This document shows positions 8,320 through 16,583 of a DNA stretch of 64,000 nucleotides, one piece after another (positions within the stretch are counted from its first letter, which is position 1; every line of letters begins with the position of its first letter). The stretch spans positions 1 to 64,000 of the forward strand of contig NZ_AUJK01000014.1 of assembly GCF_000424185.1 (NCBI RefSeq). Reading direction: 5' to 3'. Made by a program: the position numbers and the translations under genes. A model generated the notes under the pieces. The model had not been told where the DNA came from and ran no database searches. It saw nothing but the letters and a program-made list of their open reading frames with translations. The stretch comes from Prevotella sp. AGR2160. Its GTDB lineage: Bacteria; Bacteroidota; Bacteroidia; Bacteroidales; Bacteroidaceae.

Positions 8320-9417
8320 TTAGACGGATAAAACATATATTTTGAGCAACTGCTGTGGCAGCAGATAGTTCAATGCGCTCAGGTTGATGTCGAAGGTATC
8401 GGCAAACCGCCGCGACTTGGGCAGATGGGTGACGATATACTCGAACCGGCTGCGCTCCTGTGGGGTCATGGTGGCCAGCAGGAACGGGTCGATGCTGACA
8501 AAGGGCTGGATAATCATCCAGAGGTAGGCATTGCCCTGTGCCTTGCCTTTCATCTCCAGGCGGTTGATGTTCTCGACACACTCGGCGGAGTTCTGCAACA
8601 GCCTGCGCACGGTGCGCATGGACATATAGACGATAGCATCCTTGGAGGGGATGCGCCCTTCACGGGCAGCGATGAAGATGTTGCGGCAGATGGCCTCGGT
8701 GTTCCGGCTGATGTCTGCCAGGGGCTCGTCGTCCATCTCATAGAGGTGATGGAGGAAGGTGCGGAACATATAGTCTTCGTCACGGATGAAGCGCAGCATG
8801 TCCTCACGACTGTTGACGCCCTTGCTGAGGGTGGTGGTCAGGAAGTAGCGGTACCGTTTCAGGATGGAGGCCTTGTCGCAGACACTGATGGCGGTACTGT
8901 CGAGGGAGGTAAAGAAAGGTGTGGCAAGGCTGACGGCTTCCGCCAGTTCGCTGTCATCCTTATAGGTGCTGGTCTGCTCCTTGATGGACAGCACGTCGTC
9001 GTAGCCATAGCGCCAGGTCTCGGCGAGACGGAGCAGCTCTTTGCGGATGGAGTCACGGATAAGAAAATAGTCGTTCGCCTCATTATGGTACTTCACAAAA
9101 GCAGAGTCAGCAACGAGGAACTTGTAAACGGTATCGTTTACTTCCTTCCATTCCTTCAATGAGGCGACATATTCCTTGGTATTGCTGGTCCTGACAGATT
9201 TGATTTTACTGAGAAACGCACGGTAGGTTTCGACCGCACTGCGACTGGTGGTGAACTGGTATTTGTCGTCTTTATTACAAGCAGACAAAAGGACGGAAAA
9301 CGTCAATATGGATAATATGGGTAATACGGTGAATATGGTATGAATGGTTTGCCGGACAAGTCTCCGTTCCGACTGATAATGATGGTGTTGCAATCCGTTT
9401 TTTCCGGTTGTTGTCAT
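8320..9417 (-). CDS. Putative lipoprotein, first gene of the mobilization operon
   Basis: A 365-residue protein. A long basic N-terminus precedes a hydrophobic segment ending in the lipobox LLSAC (Cys47), so it is probably an outer- or inner-membrane lipoprotein. The remaining part is mainly alpha-helical and charged, with no recognised domain. It is the promoter-proximal gene of the leftward operon ending with the relaxase. A TAnnTTTG box on the minus strand at 9448-9455 lies 30 bp upstream of its start. A surface or envelope role in transfer is plausible but unproven. Confidence 0.65.
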   Translation of the reverse strand: MTTTGKNGLQHHHYQSERRLVRQTIHTIFTVLPILSILTFSVLLSACNKDDKYQFTTSRSAVETYRAFLSKIKSVRTSNTKEYVASLKEWKEVNDTVYKFLVADSAFVKYHNEANDYFLIRDSIRKELLRLAETWRYGYDDVLSIKEQTSTYKDDSELAEAVSLATPFFTSLDSTAISVCDKASILKRYRYFLTTTLSKGVNSREDMLRFIRDEDYMFRTFLHHLYEMDDEPLADISRNTEAICRNIFIAAREGRIPSKDAIVYMSMRTVRRLLQNSAECVENINRLEMKGKAQGNAYLWMIIQPFVSIDPFLLATMTPQERSRFEYIVTHLPKSRRFADTFDINLSALNYLLPQQLLKIYVLSV

Positions 9418-9447
9418 TGTTGTGATGGTTTTGGTGAGATACTACAA

Positions 9448-9455
9448 CAAAGATA
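9448..9455 (-). promoter_or_regulatory. -7 box for the leftward mobilization operon
   Basis: TATCTTTG on the minus strand, about 30 bp before the lipoprotein start at 9417. It matches TAnnTTTG. Confidence 0.5.
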
Positions 9456-9586
9456 ACAATTCTTCCTCAAAATAGTATGTCTTTTACCCGTTTTGCAACT
9501 TATTGGTTCTGTAAAACTCGAAAATAGAACCAAATACGCCGAATTTGGTACTAATTTCGTAATCTTTTGATATTATAACGGTTAAC

Positions 9587-9619
9587 TTGCCGAGAAATGG
9601 AATATTTTTAGTATCTTTG
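9587..9619 (+). promoter_or_regulatory. Promoter of the degenerate recombinase gene
   Basis: TTG (9587-9589), 22 bp, then TATCTTTG (9612-9619), 20 bp before ATG 9640. An inverted repeat ACCAAAT (9529-9535) / ATTTGGT (9543-9549) lies just upstream, between this and the divergent promoter, and could be an operator. Confidence 0.45.
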
Positions 9620-9639
9620 TAAATAAATCACAGAGAAAT

Positions 9640-10242
9640 ATGAAACATATCGGATATATCGGTAATGCTCATATTAATGAGCACGGTGAGGATGCACTCC
9701 AGCAGATGCGGGTGCACGGGTGTGAGACGCTTTATAAGGAAAACGGCAAGGGCAGGAAACGGCCTCAATGGGAGGCGTTCATCAACGAGCTCCAGGAGGG
9801 TGACTGCGCGGTGCTGCTTTCGTTCGACAACGCCTTCTACAACTTCCACGATATGATATTCTTTGTGAAGTTCTGCCGGAAGACGGGCATAAGGATTGTC
9901 TCCATCGCCGACGGACTGGACACGCAGGACGAACTGTTCCCGGAGTCGAAGACGGTCAACACGCTGGACCTTATCTGCAAGGTGTTCAGCAAGCGCGACC
10001 GCAACACGCACGATGACCTGGAGGCGGAACTCTATTCCACCAACTACAACGACCGCAAACTGAAACGCTATAAGCTGGTCATCAACATGTATAAGGCGGG
10101 GTACTGCATCAAGGAGATTATGGAACGTACCGGTTACCGCAGCAAGAGCAACCTCTACAGGATACTCCACATGTATGATGTCCAGATGGAATATCCGTCG
10201 ATGTCAAGGGCTGCCAATGCTGTGGCGGTGGCACGTGTATAG
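9640..10242 (+). CDS. Serine-recombinase (resolvase/invertase) homologue lacking catalytic residues
   Basis: A 200-residue protein. The N-terminal 110 residues follow the resolvase fold pattern (GYIGNA.., EDALQQM, ENGKGRKRPQWEAFINELQEGDCAVLLSFDNAFYNFHDM, GIRIVSIADGLDT). The C-terminal part (residues 135-185) looks like a helix-turn-helix ('YKAGYCIKEIMERTGYRSKSNLYRIL'). Aligned to gamma-delta resolvase, Arg8 is Gly, nucleophile Ser10 is Ala10, Asp67 is kept (D63), Arg68 is Asn64 and Arg71 is Tyr67; one Arg (R41) matches Arg45. It cannot do the normal cleavage chemistry, so it is probably a DNA-binding regulator derived from a recombinase. It is divergent from the mobilization operon. Confidence 0.7.
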   Translation: MKHIGYIGNAHINEHGEDALQQMRVHGCETLYKENGKGRKRPQWEAFINELQEGDCAVLLSFDNAFYNFHDMIFFVKFCRKTGIRIVSIADGLDTQDELFPESKTVNTLDLICKVFSKRDRNTHDDLEAELYSTNYNDRKLKRYKLVINMYKAGYCIKEIMERTGYRSKSNLYRILHMYDVQMEYPSMSRAANAVAVARV

Positions 10243-10914
10243 ACAAGGAGTCAATTTCCCTTTCTTTAGGTTTCCCGAAGTGGTCGGAAACGGTTCAGGA
10301 AGGGTGGGAACAAAGCGGACGGCGGCTACAGTGACGGCACAGAATTGTTTTCACTGACAAGAAAGCGCAAGTGAAGACCGGCAACGTCGGGCTGCGGTTG
10401 CGCCTTGGCAGGGAAGTCAATTCGCCGGCACGTTCTGCTGAGCGGCCAGCCTTTGCCGGGAGTGTGCGGACGGTAATGGATGGACGGTCAGAAAAGCAGA
10501 ATAGCCGTCGTCCGTTTTGTGGCGTGGGCATGGGCTAAGAAAACACTTAGGCATCGGGCAACGGCTGTGACCCTTTAATCGGGTAGGGGTCGTGAGGCAC
10601 CCTGCAAGTGCCTTCTTCGTGGTGCCTCGCAACGGTGGGGCAAAGCAATAAGCCGGAACTTTTGCGGATGCGGTTGATGACTGGAGAGGAAACGGAACTT
10701 GTGCAGTCTTCACTCCAGTCATGGACCGGCATCAAGGAAGGACGGTATCGCAGAGCCGTCCCGCTGCAAGCGTTTGCCATGCGGTGCCTGAAAATGGAGT
10801 GAAGCATGACGGCGCAACGGCGAAGACTTGCGACTCCATGCGCAACGGAATGGCAGGACACGGCATGGCAGGAAAAATAGGGAAGGGTGGGAAAAAGCCT
10901 GGCGTGGGACGAAG
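10243..10914. other. Gene-free stretch (672 bp)
   Basis: GC-rich DNA between the recombinase homologue and the transporter gene. Open frames exist on both strands but are overlapping, rich in Cys/His/Pro/Ser and Arg, without ribosome binding sites or recognisable domains. I see no confident gene, RNA or terminator here. It may be decayed element DNA. Confidence 0.4.
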
Positions 10915-11802
10915 TTATCTGTTGCCTTTGTTCCTTGAATGCACGGCAAGAATAGTCTGTACGGCTACCGACAAGAGGATGAGTGCGATGCCGCCCCAAA
11001 AGGCTAAAGAGAGTTCACCCGCCTCGCCAAAGAGCAACATGGCCAGCGTGATGGTGTAGATGGGCTCGAGATTATAACTCAGGTTGACGGTGAAGGCTGA
11101 GATGGAACGAAGCGACTGCAATTGGAGCAGAAACGGTCCGATGGTGAACAGCGATGCAAAGACGAGCAGGGCTATCAGGTCGTGGCTTGGCGGTACTACA
11201 ACAGCCTGGGGTACAGCCACACCATAGACGAGGGTGGCCACAGCGAGCAGTATTCCACCGCCCGTGAGCTCATAGAGCAGCATGGTACTGCTGGCGCGTC
11301 CTGTAGTGGCCTGTACCCGTTTGCTGAGTACGGAGAAGAACGAATAAAGCAGGGATGAGAGACAGCCCACGGCGATGCCGGCGCGATAGCGAACGTCGAA
11401 TCCGAAGATGAGCATGATGCCACAGACGGTCAGCAGACTGAGCAGCAGCTCACGCCACGAAGGGCGGTGCCGTCCGATGATGGGTTCAATGATGGCAGTG
11501 AAGAATCCCACGAGAGCAAAGCACACTGCACCGATGGACACGTTGGCCATCTTGATGCTGCCGTAGTAGCACACCCAGTGAACGGCCAACAGTACGCCGC
11601 AGCCCATCATCATGGCTACCTGACGCCACGGCAGACGGTGGAGCCGGTGCTGCACACCCATGTCAAAGGCGAGGAGCAGGGCGGAAAACAATACGCGATA
11701 GAACACCAGCGGCAGTTCGCTGATGGTGATGATCTTGCCAAACAAGCCCGTAGCTCCTGCTAACAGAATGGAGGCATGCAGACGCAGATATGAATGTTTC
11801 AT
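10915..11802 (-). CDS. EamA/DMT-superfamily transporter
   Basis: An inner-membrane transporter of about 295 residues with roughly ten hydrophobic segments arranged as two EamA repeats. The repeat ends are visible as 'ANVSIGAVCFALVGFFTAIIEPIIGR' and 'SAFTVNLSYNLEPIYTITLAMLLFGE'. Members export or import small metabolites, and the substrate cannot be inferred. I choose ATG 11802 (MKHSYLRLHASILL) rather than the longer frame, because a TACCTTTG promoter box ends 5 nt upstream of it and residues before it look non-coding. It is a single gene, divergent from the secreted protein gene at 11962. Confidence 0.85.
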   Translation of the reverse strand: MKHSYLRLHASILLAGATGLFGKIITISELPLVFYRVLFSALLLAFDMGVQHRLHRLPWRQVAMMMGCGVLLAVHWVCYYGSIKMANVSIGAVCFALVGFFTAIIEPIIGRHRPSWRELLLSLLTVCGIMLIFGFDVRYRAGIAVGCLSSLLYSFFSVLSKRVQATTGRASSTMLLYELTGGGILLAVATLVYGVAVPQAVVVPPSHDLIALLVFASLFTIGPFLLQLQSLRSISAFTVNLSYNLEPIYTITLAMLLFGEAGELSLAFWGGIALILLSVAVQTILAVHSRNKGNR

Positions 11803-11807
11803 AGATG

Positions 11808-11815
11808 CAAAGGTA
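11808..11815 (-). promoter_or_regulatory. -7 box abutting the transporter start codon
   Basis: TACCTTTG on the minus strand, with only 5 nt before ATG 11802. If this is the promoter, the mRNA is nearly leaderless. Confidence 0.5.
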
Positions 11816-11855
11816 CAACAAAATGTGGATAAGCACATATTTATTAAGTAATGTA

Positions 11856-11886
11856 TTGGTCGTTTCAAGGAAATTGATTATTTTTG
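11856..11886 (+). promoter_or_regulatory. Promoter of the secreted protein gene at 11962
   Basis: TTG (11856-11858), 20 bp, TATTTTTG (11879-11886). Good match to TTG-N20-TAnnTTTG, 75 bp upstream of the ATG. Confidence 0.6.
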
Positions 11887-11961
11887 CACCGATAAAAAGC
11901 GAAAGTATAACCCAAAGAACATAAAACAATTCATATTATTCACCAACAACATTTTCACGTT

Positions 11962-12735
11962 ATGAAACATTTGAACAAGATTCGTGTTTTCACATTCGTC
12001 CTCATGCTGATGGCCGGAGGATTATGCTCAACCGCCAAGGCGCAGGCCGCCGAAATCGTTGAACCTGACACAACGGCTGCTGACCTGATGTATTTAGTCG
12101 CTGCTGACAACAGCCTGAAGGCACTGCCTATGGAAGACGGCAAGATGGAGAAGCACAAGAACAAGTTCGGCAAGCTTGCCTCCATCGTGAGTACTGCCGC
12201 CAGTGCCGCCGGAGCCTTGGGAGGTATCGGGATGATTGCGGGAGCAGGGAGCTCTTCCTTGGGAGCCGTAGTGGCTGGTGCCCAGGTGATGGGTACGGCT
12301 GCCAATGTGGGCAGTCTCGCCGATGCCGCCAACACGTTAGCAGGAGCCGAGGGCATGGACTTCACCTTCAGCGGTTCTTCATCTGCCTTGAAGTGCAGGC
12401 ATGAGGGTAAGGACGTGAAGGTGCTGATTAATCTCAGGGCAGAGAAACGGGAGGACGGCATGGCACTGTTCAAGGTCGTGAGGTTCGCCTCGTCGAAGAA
12501 AGACCGCCGGCTGCAGTGGTTCCAGACAAAGGCGGCACTCATCAACACCGCAGACTCGGAGAAGGCTGACAAGGCTGGCTATCTGTCGTTCGGGTATCAG
12601 AACTTCGGAGACCACAGCTCCATCATCACGATCCCTGCAGCACGGCTGACACCGGGCGATTACGGGGTGTTCTACCTCGGTAATATGATCTCCCCGACGC
12701 TCTCCAGTATCTGTTATACGTTCTCTGTAGAGTAG
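11962..12735 (+). CDS. Secreted protein of unknown function with a Gly/Ala-rich hydrophobic middle
   Basis: A 257-residue protein with a signal peptide (about residues 1-29, ending STAKAQAA). Residues 70-130 are a long stretch rich in Ala, Gly and Ser, punctuated by small hydrophobics, that resembles membrane-inserting or glycine-zipper segments. The C-terminal half is beta-rich ('DVKVLINLRAEK', 'SSIITIPAARLTPGDYGVFYLG'). No catalytic motif or named family is recognised. It has its own promoter at 11856-11886 and no co-directional neighbour. It could be an envelope or pore-associated protein, but that is only a guess from the hydrophobic region. Confidence 0.7.
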   Translation: MKHLNKIRVFTFVLMLMAGGLCSTAKAQAAEIVEPDTTAADLMYLVAADNSLKALPMEDGKMEKHKNKFGKLASIVSTAASAAGALGGIGMIAGAGSSSLGAVVAGAQVMGTAANVGSLADAANTLAGAEGMDFTFSGSSSALKCRHEGKDVKVLINLRAEKREDGMALFKVVRFASSKKDRRLQWFQTKAALINTADSEKADKAGYLSFGYQNFGDHSSIITIPAARLTPGDYGVFYLGNMISPTLSSICYTFSVE

Positions 12736-12871
12736 TTTTTGTAGCGCAAAGAGAGGATGCTACAAGGTGTATCGTTTCATAAATGGTTGATAATCAAACA
12801 AATTTCTCACAACAGCCATAAGTGCTACAACGATACAAGGAAAAATCGCACTCTCATACCATACACATATA

Positions 12872-14800
12872 ATCGAGTAGGAGGTAAACACTAATCATAG
12901 GTGCTTATCTCCTACTTTCGTGTTTACCGACCTCTCACACCACCGTACGTGCGGTTCCGCATACGGCGGTTCCTCTTTTGGGTAACCATTTGGCATACTC
13001 GTCATATAGGAACGTATAACCAGCCTTGCGCAAGTTCACGTTAGATGCAGCCATATGCATAATCGGTGTCCCTGCTACTCTCCAATAGCCCTTAACATAA
13101 CCCCATCGGCGTGCGTTATACTTGTTTATTCCGCATTTAATGAGGTTCTTGATTCGGGTCTTGGGAAGCTTCCATGACTTCCATATACACATACGCAAGC
13201 GTCTCCGTAACCATTCGTCGGTTTCCTCGGCCAGTCTCTTCATAGTGGCAAGGTGATAGTAGTTCACCCAGCCCCTTATGTAGAGGCGAAGAGTCTCCTT
13301 CCGCTTGGCATAGCCCATGCCATTGCTGCGACCCGTCAGCTCTTTCAAGCGGCGACGCATCTTGGCTTTGGTCTTGGGATGTACCGTCAGAAGGCACTTG
13401 CCCTTTTGGATGTAAAAGGAGTAGCCGAGGTACTTCACACCACGGACATAAGAGACTACCGTCTTTTCCTTATTGACCTTTAGGTGAAGCTTGCCTTCGA
13501 TGAATTTGGTTATGGATTCCCTTACACGTTCCGCAGCCCGTTTGCTGCGGCAGAATATCATCGAGTCGTCGGCATAGCGGACAAACGGAAGTCCTCTGCG
13601 CCCGAGCTCTTTGTCCAGTTCATTAAGCATCACGTTGCTCAACAACGGACTCAGCGGGCCACCTTGCGGTGTACCTTCATCGCTGCGCACGAACAAGCCG
13701 TTTACCATTACGCCACTCCGAAGATACTTGTGTATAAGCGAGACAACCCTCCCGTCCTTGATTGTTCGGGAGAGAACTTCTATGAGTTTGCTATGGCTGA
13801 CCGTATCAAAGAAGCGCTCCAAATCCAGGTCGACTACGTACTTGTAGCCGTCCGTGATTATGGACTGCGCCTTTTTCAACGCATCATGACAGCCACGCCT
13901 CGGACGGAAGCCGAAGCTGTTCCTGCTGAACTGTTTCTCATAGATGGGAGTCAGAACTTGGTTGATGGCTTGTTGCACCATGCGGTCTACCACGGTGGGT
14001 ATCCCTAAAAGGCGCTTCTTGCCATTATCCTTGGGTATCTCTACCCGTCTGACGGGATTCGGACGGTAGCTGCCGTCCATAAGGGACTTTATCAGAGTGT
14101 CCTTGTTGGCTCTCAGCCACGGGAGCAACTGCTCGCATGACATCTTGTCGACACCGCCACAGCCCTTGTTCCTCACCACGCACTTATAAGCGGCGTTCAA
14201 GTTCTTCGGGGACAATATGACCTCCAATAAATGTGCCTTGTCAAATGGTACTTCCACGACGTTGTCTTCGGTCATCCATATGTAGGTCTGCACTCCCTCA
14301 TACCCTTCGGATTCCGTCCTGTCTCTTTGAGGGCAGTCATTGCCTTGAGACCATGTTTTCTGCATTCTTGCCTGCATAAGGTAACTTTCAATTACTGTCG
14401 TTTAATTAAGGTTCGGTCCTTCGACGCACGTGTCAATTTGCGACTACTATGACCTCGGCTGACTTCTCACGGCAAGCATTACTCCACGACTTTCGTAAAA
14501 GCAACTAATCGTCATGTCCGTGAGACCTCACCAGTTAAGCGTACTAACTTTCCATCTTATCCCCGCCTAATTTACTCCTTGCGATTCCGAGTAGTTATAG
14601 GGCTTTGACGCTTTATGCCGCCTCACCCTCGCAAGCAAGCCTTGGTATTAGGTTTCTGTACGTCGGGGCAGGTGTTTGCCGCTGACTTCTTTCAGATTCC
14701 ACCTCGCGATGGACACCCTTGTCTCTCTGGCTATGCAGTTCCCACTACTAAGGTCTGCTCGGGACTTGCACCCGTTAGCCGGTACACATGCTGGTCAAAC
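12872..14800 (-). mobile_element. Group II intron (ribozyme plus maturase gene), boundaries approximate
   Basis: On the minus strand the 5' ribozyme part (14800 down to about 14380) shows the block 'GGGTGCAAGTCCCGAGCAG' and the ATCGCGAGGTGGAATCTGA segment usual near group II intron 5' ends. The maturase ORF follows. Domain V is then seen at about 12935-12978 (GAACCGCCGTATGCGG paired with CCGCACGTACGGTGG). Domain VI is a GTAAACAC/GTGTTTAC hairpin, and the end lies near CTACTCGAT at about 12872. The 5' end directly follows the terminator hairpin of the integrase gene. Exact splice sites need comparison with relatives. Confidence 0.75.
12935..14377 (-). CDS. ltrA: Group II intron reverse transcriptase/maturase
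   Basis: A 480-residue intron-encoded protein that splices and mobilizes the surrounding group II intron RNA. RT blocks in order: 'KKRLLGIPTVVDRMVQQAI', 'FGFRPRRGCHDAL', 'YVVDLDLERFFDTVSH', 'GTPQGGPLSPLLSNVML', catalytic 'RYADDSMIFC', then 'KTVVSYVRGVKYLGY'. A maturase (GIIM-type) region covers about residues 340-430 ('RLYIRGWVNYYHLATM'). There is no HNH endonuclease domain at the C-terminus, so retrohoming would not use second-strand cleavage by this protein. The gene is intact, so the intron may still be active. The N-terminal 30 residues before 'YIWMTEDNVV' may be untranslated. Confidence 0.92.
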   Translation of the reverse strand: MQARMQKTWSQGNDCPQRDRTESEGYEGVQTYIWMTEDNVVEVPFDKAHLLEVILSPKNLNAAYKCVVRNKGCGGVDKMSCEQLLPWLRANKDTLIKSLMDGSYRPNPVRRVEIPKDNGKKRLLGIPTVVDRMVQQAINQVLTPIYEKQFSRNSFGFRPRRGCHDALKKAQSIITDGYKYVVDLDLERFFDTVSHSKLIEVLSRTIKDGRVVSLIHKYLRSGVMVNGLFVRSDEGTPQGGPLSPLLSNVMLNELDKELGRRGLPFVRYADDSMIFCRSKRAAERVRESITKFIEGKLHLKVNKEKTVVSYVRGVKYLGYSFYIQKGKCLLTVHPKTKAKMRRRLKELTGRSNGMGYAKRKETLRLYIRGWVNYYHLATMKRLAEETDEWLRRRLRMCIWKSWKLPKTRIKNLIKCGINKYNARRWGYVKGYWRVAGTPIMHMAASNVNLRKAGYTFLYDEYAKWLPKRGTAVCGTARTVV

Positions 14801-14845
14801 ATAAATCAGCCACCTGTGAGGTTAATCTCACGGGTGGCTGGTTTC
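14801..14845 (-). terminator. Terminator of the integrase gene and probable intron insertion site
   Basis: AGCCACCTGTGAG (14808-14820) pairs with CTCACGGGTGGCT (14827-14839) around a 6-nt loop, 16 bp past the integrase stop. The minus-strand tail is GATTTAT, where the group II intron begins. Confidence 0.65.
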
Positions 14846-14854
14846 GTTTATTGT

Positions 14855-16042
14855 CTATTTGTCTTTAACGTCATCCTTCGCCTTGGGCTTTTCATAGACC
14901 ATATTACCCTCAAAGTTGAGCGTTCCCGGCTGCACATCATGCTTCTGGATATAGCGGTTGGTTGTGGAGATGTCCCTGTGGCGTGCCTGATCACGGGCAA
15001 CGACAACACCCTCGGAATTGGCAAGGTCACGGATGCCGGAATCCTTCAGAGAATAGAACTGATAGCAGTCGCTCCATTTCAGTGCGTTTCGCATCGTCTT
15101 CCAACGCTTGTTGAACTGGTCGCTGCCTACATGCTCTTTGCCCGGCTTGAAGTCGTGGCTGAAGATATAGCAGTCGCTCGTGCTCTTGAAGATATCGAGG
15201 TCGAGCATCAGTTTGATGATGATTTTGTTCAGACCCACGTCCGCATCACGATGGTTCTTGCTGAAAGTCTTGGAAACGAAGATAGTCTGATTCTTCAGGC
15301 TGATGTCTCCAATCTTCAGATTGCTGAGCTCGCCGGGACGGATGAGCGTGTAGTACTGCATGAGACAGGCCAGGAGGAAGGACTTGTCATGCTCCGTGAG
15401 ATACTTGGTCATCGTCTTGAGCATCTCCGGAGTGAGGTCCTTGCGGAACTTTTCCCCGTTCTCTGGCATCACCTTGATCTTCTCAACAGGATTGTTAGCG
15501 ATGTACTTGCGGGCAACCATGAACTCAGAGAAGCCGTAGAGCCAGCCACGATAATTGTTACGCGTTCGGGGAGAACTCTCACGGTCGAGAAAGATCCAGT
15601 CGATGAAGTCGTTGCAGAAGGACTCATCGAACTGATAAGCATACTTGAATGGGGTAGTACGGGTGGCAATATACTCTTTGAGCACATTGACCCGCGAGTG
15701 ATAACTCTGCCGTGTCTTCTTGCGATCCATGCGGTCGACATAATCGAGATACCTCTCCAGGCAATCCTCGAAGAGTACATAAGCACGGGAATTGTCAGTC
15801 TGTACCCACGGATTCCATCCCTTCATGAGCTTACTGCTCACTACATTGATAATCTCAGTAGCGCGCCGGTTGCGTTCAGAAACACGAAATTCAGTACTGA
15901 TGCTGTACTTCTTACGCCGCATCGTGTCGGTGGCAGGGTCGAGTGCATAGAAGTCGACATACCACTCTTTGCCTTTGTGGAGTTTTGGGTAGGTGTAGCC
16001 TACGAGCTTGGAAACATTACTTCCTTGAATTTTAGAGCACAT
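14855..16042 (-). CDS. Tyrosine recombinase / integrase next to tRNA-Ser
   Basis: A 395-residue site-specific recombinase, probably integrating the element at the tRNA-Ser(UGA) gene 140 bp away. It has an SAM-like core-binding domain (about residues 90-190) and a C-terminal catalytic domain. Catalytic Arg235 sits in 'LIRPGELSNL', His355 in 'ARHRDISTTNRYI' and nucleophile Tyr364 in 'NRYIQ'. The usual HxxR box is changed to Tyr330-Ser-Leu-Lys333 ('FYSLKDSGIRDL'), a variation I associate with Bacteroidetes integrases but which removes the canonical His and Arg. It is transcribed towards the intron. ATG 16042 gives MCSKIQGS. Confidence 0.88.
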   Translation of the reverse strand: MCSKIQGSNVSKLVGYTYPKLHKGKEWYVDFYALDPATDTMRRKKYSISTEFRVSERNRRATEIINVVSSKLMKGWNPWVQTDNSRAYVLFEDCLERYLDYVDRMDRKKTRQSYHSRVNVLKEYIATRTTPFKYAYQFDESFCNDFIDWIFLDRESSPRTRNNYRGWLYGFSEFMVARKYIANNPVEKIKVMPENGEKFRKDLTPEMLKTMTKYLTEHDKSFLLACLMQYYTLIRPGELSNLKIGDISLKNQTIFVSKTFSKNHRDADVGLNKIIIKLMLDLDIFKSTSDCYIFSHDFKPGKEHVGSDQFNKRWKTMRNALKWSDCYQFYSLKDSGIRDLANSEGVVVARDQARHRDISTTNRYIQKHDVQPGTLNFEGNMVYEKPKAKDDVKDK

Positions 16043-16130
16043 TTTTTTAACATCTTTTGTCGCTGCGTTCCCAGCTATAAAAGATGCACGTCCAACAATG
16101 CTTAACAGAAGCCGTCCGTCAATCGTCCGG

Positions 16131-16180
16131 TCTTTTTAACGCAAAATGCGCAACTTGCTGATAAATAACGAGTTACGCAT
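16131..16180. other. Imperfect inverted repeat between integrase and tRNA-Ser, possible attachment region
   Basis: AAATGCGCAACT and AGTTACGCATTT (one mismatch) flank a short spacer ending directly before the 3' end of tRNA-Ser. Integrase core or arm binding sites are often placed here. No second copy of the tRNA 3' end is seen in the window, so the other end of the element is outside it. Confidence 0.35.
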
Positions 16181-16183
16181 TTC

Positions 16184-16271
16184 TGGCGGAGAGAGAGGGA
16201 TTCGAACCCCCGGTACCTCTCGGTACGACGGTTTTCAAGACCGTTGTAATCGACCACTCTACCATCTCTCC
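16184..16271 (-). tRNA. tRNA-Ser (anticodon TGA)
   Basis: An 88-nt serine-type tRNA with the long variable arm. The acceptor GGAGAGA pairs with TCTCTCC, the anticodon loop CTTGAAA lies in a 5-bp ACGGT/ACCGT stem, the T-arm contains GGTTCGAATCC, and CCA is encoded. It is probably the integration target of the element to its left. Confidence 0.95.
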
Positions 16272-16334
16272 AGATTTCTTTGAGTTGCTGCTGAAAACAA
16301 CAACCCTCAAAGGCTTTTGGTCGAAAAGCGAGTG

Positions 16335-16342
16335 CAAAGATA
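16335..16342 (-). promoter_or_regulatory. -7 box of tRNA-Ser
   Basis: TATCTTTG on the minus strand, about 64 bp upstream of the tRNA. It matches TAnnTTTG. Confidence 0.5.
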
Positions 16343-16405
16343 CGGTTTTATTTCGGAATGACCAAATTTTTCGGTTATTTTTTTAGAAATCCGTTGTTTA
16401 ACATT

Positions 16406-16455
16406 TGTGCAAACGGTTTGCACAAAGTGTGCACGATGTCTGCACAACTTGTGCA
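16406..16455. promoter_or_regulatory. Cluster of TGCACA dyads, probable operator
   Basis: Within 50 bp there are a perfect 9+1+9 dyad (TGTGCAAAC / GTTTGCACA, 16406-16424), a GTGCAC palindrome (16429-16434) and a perfect 7+1+7 dyad (TGCACAA / TTGTGCA, 16441-16455). All share the half-site TGCACA. They lie about 130 bp before the SusC-SusD start and about 130 bp upstream of tRNA-Ser on the other side. The binding protein is unknown. The rest of the gap 16272-16583 holds only the two promoters. Confidence 0.5.
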
Positions 16456-16583
16456 TACCTTTGGCACTGTTGTTTTTTCCAGATGTTATGGATTTGAAAT
16501 ATTCTATTTACGGATATGTAATTTCCTTAACGTAATTTTGCGGTCGAATAAAAAATACCATTATTCTAACAAATTATAAAAAG

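Noticed and set aside
10547..10999. A 150-codon minus-strand open frame and overlapping frames in 10243-10914
   Set aside because: Rich in Cys, His, Pro and Ser, several frames open at once, no ribosome binding site and no domain. It also overlaps the transporter gene.
16358..16579. A 73-codon frame before the SusC fusion
   Set aside because: It covers the TGCACA operators and promoter region and has no recognisable domain or ribosome binding site.
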